Positions 63,319-64,000 of a stretch of DNA of 64,000 nucleotides are shown here, in pieces (within the stretch, counting starts at the first letter, position 1; every line of letters begins with the position of its first letter). The stretch is from an uncultured Bacteroidia bacterium (GTDB taxonomy: Bacteria; Bacteroidota; Bacteroidia; Bacteroidales; ML635J-15). The stretch lies in assembly GCA_902791865.1 (NCBI GenBank), contig CADAXK010000003.1, positions 1-64,000 on the forward strand, in the 5' to 3' direction. The position numbers and the translations under genes were made by a program. A model generated the notes under the pieces. It had not been told where the DNA came from and ran no database searches. It saw only the letters and a list, made by a program, of their open reading frames with translations.

Positions 63319-63634
63319 ATATATCATCGGTAGCGATACCATCTGTCCGAAAGTGTGAATCTCGCAAGTTCAGAACGAAGTAAGACAGGAAAGTACGCTG
63401 CGTGCAATTCCAGCACGCACTGTTTTCTTATCTTTACTTCAGGCAATGCGAGAGCCTACACTTCGAGATGGGATTGGAGTGCGGGCTTTTTTGTTGCCTT
63501 ACCCCCAAGCGCAAACGATAGCAGCGGAAGCCGGGAAGCTGGACGAGAGTAGGCAAAGATTGAAATGTTGAAATTAAAATAATAATTTATTGTATAACTA
63601 AAAGTTGCGCCCGACACAAATAAGGGATATTAAG
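63319..63634 (+). ncRNA. Structured leader RNA, candidate riboswitch or attenuator
   Basis: Nested helices can be drawn: outer stem AAGTGT/ACACTT plus CTCGCA/TGCGAG (63351-63366 with 63447-63463), GAAGTAA/TTACTTC (63377-63383 with 63434-63440), ACAG/CTGT, and GCGTGC/GCACGC (63400-63405 with 63413-63418). The 3' strand of the outer stem overlaps the left arm of a terminator hairpin (AGCC/CACT with AGTG/GGCT, 63453-63487) followed by TTTTTT, so the two are mutually exclusive. Further on, a second domain has CAGC/GCTG and GCCTTAC/GTAGGC. Text such as GTGCAATTCC, ACTGT and GGAAGCCGGGAAGCTGG resembles cobalamin riboswitch motifs in the right order, but lengths and P4 pairing do not fit well. Confidence 0.55.
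63453..63492 (+). terminator. Attenuator-type terminator inside the leader
   Basis: Stem AGCC-TA-CACT / AGTG-CG-GGCT with a 15-nt loop and a run of six T (63487-63492). Confidence 0.6.
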
Positions 63635-64000
63635 ATGAGAACCAAGTATATATTTATGCTGACAATTTCTGTCGTATTAATGACATCACAGGCATTTGCT
63701 TCGTATGTAAACAATGCAGATGGCGACAAGACCTATCCTATTGGCGACAGGGCTATTTATGATGTGGTAGGGAATGTAAAATCGATAGTACAAGGCTATT
63801 CAAAAATGGAATTCGATGAGAATGGTTTACTAAAGCGGTCAAATGCCAAGACGATAAAAACAGGAAATGGTTTTGAAATTCACGAAGAATTCTTTAACGA
63901 AGAATATGGAGAAACGACAGAGATGGTATCTATATATGACAAGGATGGAAGATGCATTAGTTTTGGCGAATCAGAGAAAGACATAACATATAATGGCAAT
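63635..64000 (+). CDS. Secreted protein, 3' end beyond the window
   Basis: Open from ATG 63635 to the window end (122 codons, no stop). Signal peptide MRTKYIFMLTISVVLMTSQA, then beta-rich sequence (YDVVGNVKSIVQGYSKMEFD, followed by ENGLLKRSNAK) of the YD-like type seen in Bacteroidota surface proteins. Function unknown. It is the gene downstream of the structured leader RNA. Confidence 0.75.
   Translation, partial: MRTKYIFMLTISVVLMTSQAFASYVNNADGDKTYPIGDRAIYDVVGNVKSIVQGYSKMEFDENGLLKRSNAKTIKTGNGFEIHEEFFNEEYGETTEMVSIYDKDGRCISFGESEKDITYNGN

Noticed and set aside
63319..63634. Retron msr-msd or group II intron
   Set aside because: No reverse transcriptase nearby; no domain V motif; the GTGTG near 63353 is explained by the outer stem.

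Overview
The window is a chromosomal segment of a Bacteroidota genome, most likely an uncultured member of the Bacteroidales. The evidence is: Bacteroidota-type promoters (TTTG, about 19 nt, TAnnTTTGC) in front of many genes; two proteins with type IX secretion (T9SS) C-terminal sorting domains; a PorE-like OmpA/propeller protein; DUF4837; a DPP5-like S9 peptidase; a single fused SecDF; MoxR; a six-repeat ribosomal protein S1; and many lipoproteins. Most of the DNA is ordinary housekeeping sequence interrupted by small accessory modules.

Layout. 0-5.3 kb: an ATPase/PD-(D/E)XK-like pair, a secreted dipeptidyl peptidase and a first HEPN/MNT module. 5.3-9.8 kb: a six-copy 32-bp tandem repeat, a DUF4837 lipoprotein, an ABC-2 exporter and an ORF6N protein. 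9.8-15.8 kb (minus strand): two glycosyltransferases, the yceD-rpmF-plsX operon, a sensor histidine kinase and a SAM hydroxide adenosyltransferase-family enzyme. 15.8-22 kb: phoH, a second MntA/HepT pair, a PorE-like protein and a GH20 hexosaminidase lipoprotein. 22-27.4 kb (minus strand): two related AAA+ ATPases either side of an MsrA-AlkD-like fusion and a HAD phosphatase, then a zinc peptidase. 27.4-30.6 kb: repeat-rich DNA around a T9SS cargo protein and a 20-residue-repeat protein. 30.6-42 kb: recG, a methyltransferase, a third MntA/HepT pair, rpsO-pnp, a deoxynucleoside kinase, an antiporter and a retropepsin-like protein. 42-54 kb: secDF, an M16 peptidase, rpsA, tRNA-Leu, dut, a flippase and rpmH (a 53-aa gene). 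54-64 kb: a GLUG-repeat T9SS protein, an OstA-like protein, MoxR, a Ser/Thr kinase with a divergent partner, a lipoprotein, a structured leader RNA and a secreted protein cut by the window end.

The most unusual feature is a recurring arrangement. At least five accessory modules (HEPN/MNT-1, ATPase-1, ATPase-2, MntA/HepT-3, and the Ser/Thr kinase unit) sit between housekeeping genes and are bracketed by their own pair of near-identical repeats. Each repeat is a hairpin or a promoter/terminator sequence. The two ATPase units have perfect 32-bp and 39-bp direct repeats that also overlap the gene's promoter. This could reflect insertion at terminators/promoters, excision cassettes or dual operator sites; sequence alone cannot decide.

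Other points worth following up are a 316-nt leader RNA with mutually exclusive stem and terminator (weak cobalamin-riboswitch resemblance), a paired AAGTACC element at an identical distance from two promoters, and several families of dispersed intergenic palindromes.
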